64,000 bases of DNA, from positions 329,170,177-329,234,176 of the forward strand of contig NC_090448.1 in the NCBI RefSeq assembly GCF_031143425.1, in the 5' to 3' direction. This DNA is from Pleurodeles waltl (lineage: Eukaryota > Chordata > Amphibia > Caudata > Salamandridae). The notes under the pieces are model-generated. The model made no database searches, had not been told where the DNA came from, and worked only from the letters and a program-made list of their open reading frames with translations. Shown here piece after piece: positions 1 to 11,529 of the stretch (positions are counted from its first letter, which is position 1; each line of letters starts with the position of its first letter). Position numbers and translations under genes: made by a program.

Positions 1-159
1 GTGGTACAGAAGTAATTTCCTTCTGGTGCATGCTAAAAAGAAACAGTGTAACAGTTTCCATTGCACGGCTCTGGATGCCAAGACTGCCAATCACAGAAGT
101 CCACTATAGACTATATAAAGGGAGTCTGCTAATATCCCCGTAATCCTAATCCAAATTAC

Positions 160-260
160 TTGGAACAATTTACAGTAGAAACACTGGAGCACTTCTTGCT
201 TAGGTGCCCAAGGCTTTCTCACCATGGTTTACAGTGCCCTATCAAACTTGGATAATTTAC
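160..260 (+). pseudogene. Possible LINE C-terminal fragment
   Basis: One plus-strand frame reads LEHFLLRCPRL. This resembles the cysteine/histidine patch near the C-terminus of several non-LTR retrotransposon ORF2 proteins. The rest of 1-940 gives no further recognisable domain and all frames are interrupted. The match is short and could be chance. The remainder of 1-940 is unassigned. Confidence 0.25.
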
Positions 261-1089
261 TCTGGAGTACTGCTAAAACGTATCATTAAGGCACAGTCCA
301 AAAGTCTTTTGTAGGGGGCAGGATTAGACAGATTCCAAACAGCCACCTTTTACTTGAGTCCCTTATAGCGCACCAGTCTTTTGGCACTTTCAGTTGTATT
401 GTGGTGCTACAGTGCAACCACTAACGTATGAAAACTGAGGGAAGTAAGGCACTAGAGCCTGGTACAAGGATTACAATTTTTGGACAACGATGGAAGCCAA
501 CTGAGATGCATCTAGAAAACTGATTTAGTAAAAAGGCAGTTTGTGTGGCTGAATGAAAGGACAGGAAGCCATCCAAAGCCCCAGTACTGGAAATTAGAAA
601 ATGCACAAAGGGGAATACTGGCATCCTGGATACGGACAGCAGGCACGCTGGAAACCGAGCAAGGGCAAAGACGCCATATCCTCTCGTACCTGAGGGCCCA
701 ATATTTATAGAGGTCTGCGCCTGTCTACAACAGCGATTTTGGGTTCCTCCTAGTGGTAGGCCCTCTGAGCAGAAGTAACCCCTAGGAAGTGCTGCTCCGT
801 GAGACACCATTTAACAGAAGAGCACGACTTAAGAGAAGGACAAGCTTGAGGCAAAAAAGGACCTGATGAGGGGCTGTAAAGAGGGTGCATCCTTCCAACT
901 TGGGAATGGAGCCCTGCCTCAAGGTTAAAGGGTACTATGACATTTAAATCTGCCCTGTGCAGTGATTTGAATAAAGAAACTGGCACCACCAAATAAGCCC
1001 TACAGTGGTACGAAGACAGACCCTGAAGACTAGAGTCTGGGCATTGGAACAAACAGTTGAAAATACGGAAAGGAATATGTTCACCCTTA

Positions 1090-1625
1090 AGAGCTGTATG
1101 AAGGAGCTGGATGCCACATGGTTAAAGTGAAAACTTGTGAACAAAACTATGAAGGAGCTTGTCATGGTGGATGACATGATGGAGGAACTTGACAACTTGA
1201 AAAGAGGTTCTGCCATAATAATGCTGGTGGCCCAGGAGGAGGTACCTGCAGAAAACCTTGAGAATTGTCTACAGAGGATGTTTGTTGAACTTCTGGACAT
1301 ACTACAGGTTGAGAATTTTGAAAGGCATACAGGTCCCCACTTAGAACAAACAGATCCAAACACAGTTTGGATGCTACTGTGATGGCAGGGCAAAAGCACA
1401 ACATAGAGGGGTGCTGTGGTGGGCAGAGAGGCTATTGCTGTTTTTGGATTTGAGCCCACTGATTCTAGCCAGAAAGAAATTCCTCGTGGACATTCAACAG
1501 AGTCCAATACAAAAAAGGTTAAAAGCATCTGCGACCTACCCAGTACGACTGAAAACAGATTGGCGGAGGAATAAATACACGTTTTGTTGTTAAGTGGACT
1601 TTAAGGCATTTCCTGAACCAAGTGC
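1090..1625 (+). pseudogene. L1 retrotransposon ORF1 relic
   Basis: Reading across plus-strand frames gives the ORF1p layout. An acidic segment (MMEELDNLKRGSAIIMLV) corresponds to the end of the coiled coil and the start of the RRM-like domain. It is followed by ENLENCLQRMFVELLDI and then, in a shifted frame from about 1,430, FLDLSPLILARKKF and YPVRLKT, which match the C-terminal nucleic-acid-binding domain. ORF1p is the RNA-binding chaperone of L1 retrotransposition. The copy is broken by stops and frameshifts (for example the stop at about 1,380), so it cannot make the protein. A 194-codon frame on the opposite strand (944-1,528) is its antisense shadow. No matching ORF2 follows it here. The call rests on motif order, not on a search. 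Confidence 0.65.
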
Positions 1626-1639
1626 CTAGCTGAACTCCT

Positions 1640-3360
1640 CAAATGCTTTTTGTTGACTCAATGATGTATACATCTCCTTGTGAAGAGAAGAATTCTCCAC
1701 TACTGTACATCGGCGTACAAGAAGTGATTTTGCTAAGTTATCCTTTTCTTTTGATTTGTCACTCTGCCTTCCCTTTTCATAGTCTTGGTTTGAGAGAGCG
1801 AGTGGTTTGCACTTTTGGATTCAAATTTGAATATGCTTATTTTGTTACCATGTGTTTTGTTTGTTAGTTTTTCACATCCCAGTTTGGTGGCAAAAAAAAA
1901 CAAGGATATTTCTGGCAGTTATGGTAAGCTATTATGATAATAAGTGTACCACCCTGCCTTAGCTGCCCCCTAGTAAACCACATTTAATAGTAAAGGAATG
2001 TTGTCAACTACTTGATGGTGGATCTCAGGACAAAGACACAATTAAGATCTCTTCTGGTATAGACTGGTCCTAAAGAGTCTAATTAAATTCTTGAAATTGA
2101 GTAACCAATGGTTTAGTTACAACCAAAGCATTTCTCAGTCTGTCCAATTAGGAACTGCCCGTACCGGTCTCTTTAGTCATGCTTCCTATCCACCCTGGGT
2201 TCCACTAGGAAAAAACAAGCTGACCATTACAAGACAGGACATGCTGCAACTATACGTTCTTAGACTGTTGTAAAGAGTTCTGCCATTCAATGCAACACAT
2301 GTATTGTAAAGAAAGTTAGGCTTCTGCTTACACACCAACACTAGTTTCCTTTAATATTTATTACTAAATATTTAACTACATATGAGTTACCAAGTTAAGA
2401 CATTTTCGGGACAGAGGGTGAAGGACAGTGAAGATGAGCGGAAGGGGTGGAGTTTGTGGATCAGATGTAACACACAAAGGGACAACTGAAACAAACAAAA
2501 ACTATTTTTTGGTTGCAGCTTCTTGATTTTCATAGATCCAGTATAATTTTCCAAGGCTGTCTAGATGCCAACAATAGTACTGCAGCCCTACAATTGCATT
2601 TCATGTACTTGGAAATCTATGAATTGCCAATGCAAATGTAGCAACCATTTCCTCAATATCCATGAAGTGGGGAGTGGTTCCGTGGGCGGGATCCACCACA
2701 TTGACACCATGTTTTGGTTTGGTCATTTATCCAAAATATCTAGCTCAGCTGAAGTTCAAAGAATACAGCTATTGTATTTCTATTACTCAACCCTATACAT
2801 ATGGAATCACAACAGTACAATCAATCAGTAAAGACCCTTGGCCCCAAAACACGAGATACAGAACAATTCATCTGGTCAGCACGTGCAAAATAATACATTT
2901 AGATACAAGCAATTCAATGTAATTGTTAGCAGCATCATTATCTATCAAAAACAATTTGTAGAACTCGCCACTCCACCATAAAAGAGTCTTCCATTTGATT
3001 GCATGCACACTTCCTTCAAAACATTTACAAGTTCTGTGCAAAATAACTAAGTTACCTGGCTTCAATAATGCTCTTTCAGGTAGATATTCTAGCCACAAAT
3101 TACTCCTCTTTAGATTATCCCCAGGCACTAGACTGGATTTGAAAGATTTAAACAGCATTGTACCCTGGTGCTAACTTCACTCTGCTCTAAAAAGGGACAA
3201 CAGAGCTGCATATATGGACCGCCCTTACAGGTCGATATTGGTTTCTTTGCCCCCACTCTGTTCGTGCCCTCAGATGCAGAGGCCAACAGTAATCAGACAA
3301 ACCAGTGTCTAGAGCTCTAGTTCAGGACCTTTTAGGTGGAAAAAAAAGATCCTTCCATAG
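1640..3360. other. Unassigned spacer between L1 and DIRS relics
   Basis: Only short interrupted frames are present. AT-rich, with no terminal repeats or domain motifs that I can recognise. The first part may be downstream L1 sequence and the last few hundred bases may be flanking or terminal-repeat sequence of the DIRS element that follows. Confidence 0.4.
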
Positions 3361-3439
3361 AAAGGATATAAGGGAGGGTGGTAAGGAATCAAAGGTAAGT
3401 AACTTGTTCTTCTGATGGATATTCCTAACCTCAGATTTC

Positions 3440-4450
3440 TCACTTTGTGAGCAGATGCCCAAGCAGTACCTGCTTATGGAATGCCTCAGATCCAAATGTC
3501 CTGCAGGACAGAACAAGCGAAGGGCTCTTGTCATACAGGGCTGTCCAGGAAATAGCACTTTTTAAAAGTGTCACTGACGCCTATAACGCAGCTTGGCAGA
3601 TATTAACAGGCACTCCGTATGACGAAGCATGTGGTAGGAGCCTTGGCTCTAGTGGAATGGACCCTTAGTCCTTCTAGAGGCTGCTTGTAAACTACTGTGC
3701 AGCAGTTCTTAATGCAGAGGACTATTCACCTTCACTGCACTGCCTTGCATTTCTTTGCCTCACAGAACTCAACCAAAACCTGATCATCCACATGATGATC
3801 TTTGATGTAATAGCTGTAAAAGCTCAAGGCTATCTTGGGGCTTAGTGGATGAAGCCTCATCCTCTTTCAAGAGGTGAGGCAGAGCAAAGAATGTTGAAAG
3901 TATGATGAGTTGTCCAACATGAAAAGTTGTCACAACTTTTGGAAAAAAGGCAACCCTAGTCTTCATCACCAGTTTGCCTGAAAAAAGCTGGTGCAAGATG
4001 GCTGCATTGAGAACCTGGAGCTCACTCCCATGATGAGCTAAAGTTACTGATACCAGGAATATAGGCTTCAGAGTCCGGAGACATTGTGGGCAGCTGGGCA
4101 TCAATTCAAGGGGAGCGCACACGAGGACCAAATTGAGATCCCATAATGGCATCACAAAGTGTTTGAAAAGCAAAATGTGTCAAATCATTAAGACATCTCA
4201 TTACAACCGGTGATTTGAATAAGGATGGTTGGTCCAGCAAATGCAAATAAACCGAAAGGGCCAGATATCCAAATATAACCTTTAATGTGCCACTGAAACT
4301 CCTTTCTGGGCCAGAGGTTAACAAGACATCCAACAGTTTGGCCTCCAATGGGCCTATATTGAGAGTACCACACCAGGCCACAAACTTGTCCCAGGGTCCA
4401 TCATGGACAGACTGGATTAAAGGACACCTAGCAACAAGGATGACAATCAC
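3440..4450 (-). pseudogene. DIRS tyrosine recombinase relic
   Basis: The N-terminal core-binding part reads WDKFVAWCGTLNIGPLEA (from about 4,390). The next block is MPLWDLNLVLVCAPLELM (about 4,150), followed by LKPIFLVSVTLAHHGSELQ, matching the segment around the first catalytic arginine of DIRS recombinases. The box HSTRAKA (His 3,657-3,659, Arg 3,648-3,650) is the H-x-x-R part of the catalytic set. The final tyrosine region is degenerate. The enzyme would join circular cDNA to the chromosome. Stops after about 3,784 and frame changes make it non-functional. Confidence 0.8.
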
Positions 4451-4936
4451 AACTTTGGCGGAGAATCAAATGAAGCCAACTACAGCTGCTCAATTTCAAT
4501 GCATGTAGGAGCAGATTGTGCAGGTCAGGGTGTCAAATGAAATGCTCCTGATGAAGCAGCCTGATCAGAAGAATAGATTTTCATGCCTGGAAGTTCCAGG
4601 TACCACACTATGCTTACCCAATCCAGACCCTTCAAGATGGCTTGGGCCCAGTCAATCGTTTTCTTCTTCAGGGCAGGAGAGACAGCGACAAACAGGAGTC
4701 CCATGCTCCACTCTATGTGGAATGCATCTCTAGAAAGAGCCTTCTTGGCAACTTCAGTGCCCAAATGTTTTTACACTTCATATTAGACGGTGGCAAACTG
4801 ATTTAGCAAGGGTACTCTCCACTGTTGGAAGATGCCATGTGCCACTTCGGAATGTAACTACCATTTGTGAACTGCAAGGCACTGGTGGCTTAGTTTGTCC
4901 GCCCTGTCATTCAAAAGTCCCACCAGGTGGTGGATG

Positions 4937-6120
4937 TCAAAGGAAATGCCCAGACGCTCTACCCAGCAACAGGGACTCCTGGCACAGAACTGCTCCATAC
5001 TTGTTGTAGTACCACATGGCAATGGTGTTGTCCGCGAGAAGCTGAATTAGCCTCCCTCTGGAAAATGTAAGGTTTAAAGCACCAAGTGAATGGCCTGCAA
5101 CTTTAACGGGTTGATGAGGAGTCTGTGCTGGAACCCATATTCCTATAATATCCACCTCTCCATCCCAGCAATGACATTCGTCACCATCCCCACCACCATC
5201 AGTTCTGGCTGGGGCAGGGAGAGAGATATGCTGCTGGTCTAACTGCAATTGAGAAGCCTCCACTGCAGGTCTTTTGTAGCCTCCAAAACCTGGACGGAAT
5301 CCGAGAGGTTACCCTGATGGTTTGCCCACTGAGCCTTCAGATTCCACTGCAGAGCCCGCAGATGCCACCTGGCATAGTTGACTAATGAGATGCAGAAGGC
5401 CAACAGGTCAAGAAGTCTCAGACACTCACGCTATGGTACATGACAGACTGAAACATCAGGATCATAGCCCAAATATCCTGTGCTCCTTGTAGTGATGGGA
5501 AGGACAGTCAATAGCACCATACCTAGAGTGGTCCAGATGAAAATGAGATTTCACAAGTAAGGTATGCCTTCAAGGTATTGATAGTGAACCCTAATGAAGT
5601 CAGGAGGTTAGCCTTCTTCTGGAGGTAGTCTACAACTGACTGTTGCAAAACACCTTTCATCAGCCAGTCATTGAGGCAGAGGAAAACTGGAATCCCCAAT
5701 GTCTGAAGAGTTGTTTCGACCACCACCATCACTTTTGTGAACTCATGAGGGGCACTGCTAAGGCCAAAGAGGAGCACTGCAAATTGGAAATGCTCCTCAA
5801 CTACCCTGAATCACAAAAGTATTAGTTGTGAGACTAGTGCAGGAGCATGAAAGTACAGGTCCTGCAGGTCCAAAATCAACATCCAGTTGCCTATAACCAG
5901 TGCAGATAGAACCTGGGCCAAAGTGAGCATACTAAATTTACCCTTCCACAAGAAAGTGTTTAGAGGGCAGAGATCTAAATTAGGCGAAGGCCTTAATCTT
6001 CTGCACAAGGAACTAGTGGGAGTAACTGTCAGTCTCTATTTTCAGGACCTGAACCGCTCCATTGCCTCTCTGGTCAAAAGAGCTGGCAACTCTTTCAGCA
6101 AGATAAGAGAGGTGCTACTT
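4937..6120 (-). pseudogene. DIRS reverse transcriptase / RNase H relic
   Basis: The fingers/palm part is visible as LNTFLWKGKFSMLTLAQVL followed by LILDLQDLYFHAP, which contains the motif A aspartate (codon near 5,868-5,870). The block LFGLSSAPHEFTKVM then leads to motif C, where the usual YLDDW reads CLNDW. The first catalytic aspartate of the YxDD box is therefore asparagine. About 260 bases further on, LLADNTIAMWYYNKYG matches the DIRS RNase H core (usually TDNTTAM). Frames switch and contain stops, so this is an inactive relic. It lies between the Gag and recombinase blocks, as expected for DIRS. Confidence 0.8.
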
Positions 6121-6289
6121 TGAAACTCGCTCTGATGTACGAGGAGGATGCAGCAGGTCGAAAAAGGAATTGAAAGGCATTGCCCTTAAAAAAATATCTG
6201 AAGGGGCCAACTGTTGAAGGTTATATTTTGCCACCCTTAGAGAAAATGCCTAATCCTGCCTCCCCATAGGATGGCCCTACAGAGATAGC

Positions 6290-7790
6290 CCTACAGAGGA
6301 AAAAATAAAGCAATTTGGGGCTGTTGCCGCACAGGTGGGGGGACTGGAGAGTACTTTCCCCCTAGAGCACTGGATGTGGTCGGCTTGTTCCCTAACCCTA
6401 TAAGGGCTGGGGTGCTTGTTGCAGAGGTGGTGGGCCTTGGTGTTGCAGGTGTGCCAAACCTTGAAAGTAGCCTTGAAAGGGGCAAAATTGCTGGGGACAC
6501 CATCTAGTAGGGGTAGAAAAGCCTAATGAATGCACCTTGGCCATGCTCTTTGAATCATTCAAGCGCAGAATCTACCATCTCACTCAAGAGGTGAGATCCT
6601 TTGAATGGGGAATATCCATCAAAAAGGCATGCATGTTACAAGAGAATCCTGTGATCTCTTCCAAGTGCTATGCCGAAGGACCACGTTGGTGCGGTCTACT
6701 TTGCCCGTCCAATCGATGAGTGCAGCCCAGACCATCCTGGATTGTTTGAACCAAGTTGACCCACAATTCCTCAGACTGCTGGCAAATTCTCATTGACAGC
6801 TCCCTAGCAAACAGATGGGAACTGACTGAGTAGGGATTAAAATATCCTATTTACGTAAGGCTTAAAGTCCTGGAGGGCTTATAGGAAATGATTGGAGGTC
6901 ACCCTGCTAGTAGGCATCTGAAACACCGAACATACTTTTATTTGGTGCTATCCCAAAAGTTAGGGTTGCCTGGCTGTTGTACTTATCTACCTGCCTGTTC
7001 ACCAGAGGACAGGAACAAGGCTTATATCAGGTACCCGTGCGAGTGTCAATCAGGGCTTCTTTGAAGGGCAGCAGAGGCTCATATGAAGCCTGCCTATGTT
7101 GAAAAACGTCAGTTAAAACATTATTTTTAACTCCTATAGATGGCAGCTGTAAGGAAATACTTTTGCTGCACATATCACCACAGTGAAGAATGCACTCTTC
7201 TGTTGATGGCCCAAGGAGAGAACACAACTGATGGGTGGGGAGTAATTCAATACACGGGCTTCTTGCAAATCCATGTAAAAAGTTATCATGGGAGGGAGAA
7301 TAATCTCCATCTCCGAAAGCGTGTTGACCTTGATAACAGTCTGAACTAAATATTATTGGGAGCACAGCACCAAGGTAAAGGCACGGTTCTTTCGGATTGG
7401 ACTGGGACAAGACACATCTGAGGACACGTCAATCAGGGAAGAGGTGAACTGGGCTTAGAGTCAGATAGAACTACTGGGTAAGGTTTGTCTCTGGTGCAGA
7501 CGATGTAGAGGGCAAAGAGACCAGCACAGAGATTGGTGCTGGATTAGAAGTCTGTTCCGATGACAAAGCAGAACTCCAAACAAGATCAGGAGGCACAGAC
7601 AGTACTGAGGAAGAATCCACCAGCAGTAACTTAACAGGAGGCCTCCAAAGAACATTGTGACCAAAATGGTCACCAGGGAGACCAGGAAAAGTGACTGGGG
7701 TTCACAACATGGCCTCTCTAAAGGCATCAACCTATTGCAACATTGCAGATGACCCAGAAACGCAGTGTGTGTTGGGATCAGCTGCACCAG
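6290..7790 (-). pseudogene. DIRS Gag-like ORF1 relic
   Basis: Minus-strand frames contain EPLLPFKEALIDT (about 7,040-7,080), a motif typical of DIRS ORF1 proteins in vertebrates. Further downstream (6,537-6,796) the pattern 'GWSALIDWTGKVDRTNVVLR' aligns with the conserved central part of DIRS Gag, and a proline/threonine-rich tail follows (6,291-6,503). The role is assembly of the RNA-containing particle. Several in-frame stops separate these blocks, so no continuous protein is possible. The upstream part (7,461-7,787) is less certain. Confidence 0.65.
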
Positions 7791-7919
7791 AATCCGTTCT
7801 TCAGCGGGGAACCAGATGCAAGACCAAGAGCCACCCTAACTTCCTCAAGATTTATTTGGGAGAAAGTGGAGAAACTGGGACAGATACCACTTAGCCTTCT
7901 TGTGCTTTTGCTTCAACCT

Positions 7920-10900
7920 TTCCCCCCCCCCCCCCAGAAGGTTTGGGCCGCGATGAGGAACCTGTTGCAGGGTCTTATTTCAGTGACAAACATATGCAGT
8001 TACTACTAGCCTTAGCTTTTGAAAGGAACACTTTTTATTGATCATCCATATGTATTGGGCCTCATATGCAGCTCAGGGCCCTAACTTTAAAAGCAGATAG
8101 TTAATCACTGCTGCCCATAGTGACAACAATATTGGTCATTAAATATATTCTTCAAATCCATTTAATGATCTTTGAAAACGTTCCTAAGGTTACGTAACAG
8201 GGTCATCTGAAAATGCCCTCAGCACTGCTAATGTCGGTCAACAGATTTACTAAATACTTACTGATACTTCATATTCAACTTCCCTGCTCTTGTCATGCAG
8301 AGTTGGGACTTCAATGGTCTTGAAGACAGTTATGGCTATATTGCTACTGGATTACCCAGTAGACTAACTGCTTTGGTCAGTTTAGAGAGTCCTTGAGGGA
8401 TGTGCTATGAAAAGAGGGAACTGGAAACTCCTGTTACCGAGTCCCATGAAAAATTTCTGCAATGAACTGGAACTAAACTATCTCTTGCACACCTCAAAAG
8501 CCTCATCAGATACGACCAGTGGTTGGTATGTGAAGGTTTTGGGAAAGAATTCAAAAACTATGAAGGGGCTCGAGTCAAGCAGGATTAGGTCTTACAGCAA
8601 GATCAAACCCATTCCTACCTGAATAGCATGCATAAAGGTCTTTGCCAATAACACTTCAGTAATGCTGCCCACAGGGTCATTTACCAAGAAATGGTAAAAT
8701 TATAAAGATGCTTCAAAAGTTTATGCAATGAAGCCAGACCTGAAACTATAACACTTGTTCATTTGCTGACCACCGTCTTAAATACAATAAAGTTATATTT
8801 TCCAAAGTGATAGATTTGGAGTAGATAATAGAGGGTTCTGGTATTTTAAGTCTCATCTTGGTGCAGAAGATGTAGACCATTTAACTTACAATGATCAAGA
8901 TAGCTTTTTCTAGCTAAGATTTGCTGCCAGCATGCAGCAAATATTTGGCCAGAACTGGCTTCTAGTGACAACAAAACGGACATGCTCTTAACTTCACTAT
9001 ATATAGTCGGGGAAGCACAAAGAATCACAGAGAGCAGGCAGAAGGAGCAGCAAGCACACCTCAGAGGGTACATTGGAGGCATTTAATATCACAGAAGGTG
9101 TTTTTTGTACTTTACCTGCTGCATGTTTGCTCTAGTACTCTGTGGTGCCATTTGGGTGCATTGATAACAGATACCTCCACATTACATAAGTGCCTATTCA
9201 TACGTGCCCCGGAGGCTCACAAGGAGTTCTTGCCTGCCCAGTGTGCATGTGACATTTAAGGCATTTATTCTTTTCTGCACTGGAGGAAGCATAAAAAGGC
9301 CACACAACAAATTCCTTCTTGTCCCTAGTTGGTGGTGGTACTGTACATGTTTGAGGCACCTCAATTAGATCTTTATCCTAGGAAGATGGTTTTAAGTTAC
9401 TCCTGGTGCTTGCACTGGCCCATTGCTCCTTCTCTTTCGGTTTGCTAGATGCCATGATGAATGTGTGTATAACTTTTTCCAGAGCTCTAACTTTAGAGCT
9501 CTGTCTCTAAAATATCAACGGGAAACACTATTCAGGAACGTTCTTCCTGTTTTTCTTTAGGTTATGGGCTTGTTTACTTATTGCCCACTTTCTGGCCAAT
9601 CAGAATGGGTGCTTTCATATTTTTTTTATTATTTCCCATTAAGAACTGCACTATTCCCAGAGGTCCCAGAGAGCTAATGAGGGAGTGCAACATCACTCCC
9701 ACTGGACCCTTACTCCCTACACTTAGAGCAGGACCTGGAAGTTTAAAAAAAAAAAAAATTATGTTGAGGGTTTCCTCACAGGCACAAAAAATAAAAAGGT
9801 CTTGACGTTTTCAGTGGAATTTCAGCTTTTTTGTTTTAAGAGCTGCAGTACCTGCAAACAGTACTGCAGTACCGCTGACTCACAGAAAAACACCTTTGCA
9901 CTGGATGCAATTAATTTGAGGAATTCTTAGAAGTTTCTACCCTCTTATTAGAAAGTGGGATCTTACAGCATTCAGACCCCCATCTACTGTGCACTCACTT
10001 TTTTGGTGCTGGAAATTCTTTTGGAAATTTATCAAAAACAATGGCATCTCATTAGGAGTGAGGAGATGAACACTCCTAAGAACAACAAGATGAGCAGCAA
10101 ACCACAGCTTTGTCCAATGTATGGTACTTCCAACTGTGGAGATTAGCAAAGCTGCTCACTGGTAAGCTTTACAGCCATGAATTTCCCAGGGTTTCTGGGG
10201 AGGGGGTGGAAAAGCACTCTTGTTGCTTGTTTTAGGCATGGTGAAACGCCTAAACATTTGGCATGCCACATAGCTCTCTGAAGCAAGAGCATACATCACA
10301 AAGACAAAAGAATCTGCATGTCCACTTTACCTGTACACGCTGTCCAATATGTCCAGTGATATAATCCCCCTCTACCACTGGATCACGTTGTACTGTTTGA
10401 ATTGTGGTACAATAATGTCTGCTGGACAGCGAAGTACCCAAGGTAGGAGCCAGCTCAGGACTGTTCACAAGAAAGTCTATGAAAAATACTCTGCCACCTT
10501 ATATGTTATACTTTATAACAAATTCAGGACAAAGGGCAGAGATCTGGTGTCCTGTAACAGCATCTGCAACATTTCAGCCAATCATATTGTTTGGTACCAC
10601 AGTACTAGTATCAGTCCAATGGTACGGAAACAGACAGCAGAAAAAATATTTCACCCAAACAGAGGCTTGCTTTTTTTTTTTTTTTTTTTTTATTACAGGT
10701 TCCAACCACCCAGATATTACTATATTTAAACCCCTTCATGAACACACGAGCACCTCTTAAAATGTAATCTTGAAAATGGCTGAACGGATTTACACCAAAT
10801 AAAGAAAAGTAAACGCCACCATGTATGTTTTTTACTGAATCAAGTAATTAATAACTATATAAGTTGGTTCAGGAAACTGGCAGATTTATGTTCCATTCCA

Positions 10901-11090
10901 GTCTAAGAACTGAGCAGAAGCAGGAGTTATCTAAAAACTGACTGAGGAACGCACCAAGGTAACAGAGGAACAGGAATTTAAATCGTTATTTGATGGTCTA
11001 TACGAATGGAGATTGGTTGTGTTTTTCAGAGTTACCATCGGAAATGTAGTTGTTAGGGTTCTAGTTTTTACTGACCGCTGCTTTGCAAAT
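7920..11090. other. Unassigned repeat-like spacer with homopolymer runs
   Basis: No frame with recognisable content. A run of 15 C occurs at about 7,921-7,935, and a run of about 20 T lies near 10,671-10,693. That T run could mark the tail of a minus-strand retrotransposed sequence, but no source is evident. Short frames at 9,937-10,149 overlap on both strands and look like chance. Confidence 0.4.
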
Positions 11091-11093
11091 AAA

Positions 11094-11520
11094 ACAACCA
11101 TTTACAATGCAGTGGGTCTTGCGTTTGGTCGAGTTAGAGCTATTAGCGCTGTAAATTCCTAACTGGACTTTTGTCACAAACGGAGAATAAAAAGTAAAAC
11201 AGTTGACATAAGAAGTCAATTCAAAGTGCCGCCGTGAGTAAGACAAAGACAAAAGTATAAAAGTTCGCTCGCAGTCAAAGTCATCGACAAAAGTGCAATT
11301 AACCATGTAAAAGAGTCGATGGTCAAGGCGGTAACAAAACCGCCCTAAGGAGGTTCAAACGTAAAGCAGTTACCAACGGAAAAAATGATTTTTGAAAGGC
11401 AGGCCCATGAACGAGTGATCGTGATGGGCGGGAGGTGTGCGTAGTTGAATATTCAGTTACACACCAACAGGTCGGAAAAGGAGCGCTAGCGCGCTGCCAT
11501 GCTCGACCTAAAAAAGGAAA
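11094..11520. repeat. SINE-like dispersed repeat, copy 1
   Basis: This roughly 425-base segment is clearly related, in the same orientation, to 25,908-26,320. Shared blocks include TCGAGTTAGAGCTATTA, GTAAATTCCTAACTGGAC, GTAAAACAGTTGACATA, TTTTTGAAAGGCA and GCTCGACCTAAAAAA, in the same order. The ending (CTCGACCTAAAAAA) and length suit a short interspersed element. I do not see a convincing RNA polymerase III box pair, and the class is inferred only from size and structure. No coding potential. Confidence 0.6.
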
Positions 11521-11529
11521 AGATATGCA

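Larger units (their letters stand above)
3370..7900 (-). mobile_element. DIRS-type tyrosine-recombinase retrotransposon, degenerate
   Basis: Read on the minus strand, the segment carries the DIRS order: Gag-like region (about 7,790 down to 6,290), reverse transcriptase (about 6,110-5,523), RNase H (about 5,263-4,937) and tyrosine recombinase (about 4,450-3,440). DIRS elements insert circular cDNA with their own tyrosine recombinase rather than a DDE integrase, so they lack ordinary LTRs and target duplications. Near 3,370-3,460 a stretch resembling DIRS terminal repeats follows the recombinase. I could not match it to a partner at the other end. Every domain is split by stops or frameshifts, so the copy is dead. 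Boundaries are approximate to a few hundred bases. Confidence 0.8.

Noticed and set aside
944..1528. 194-codon minus-strand open frame
   Set aside because: It lies exactly antisense to the L1 ORF1 relic and has no domain of its own; serine/threonine-rich composition is what the antisense of this sequence would give.
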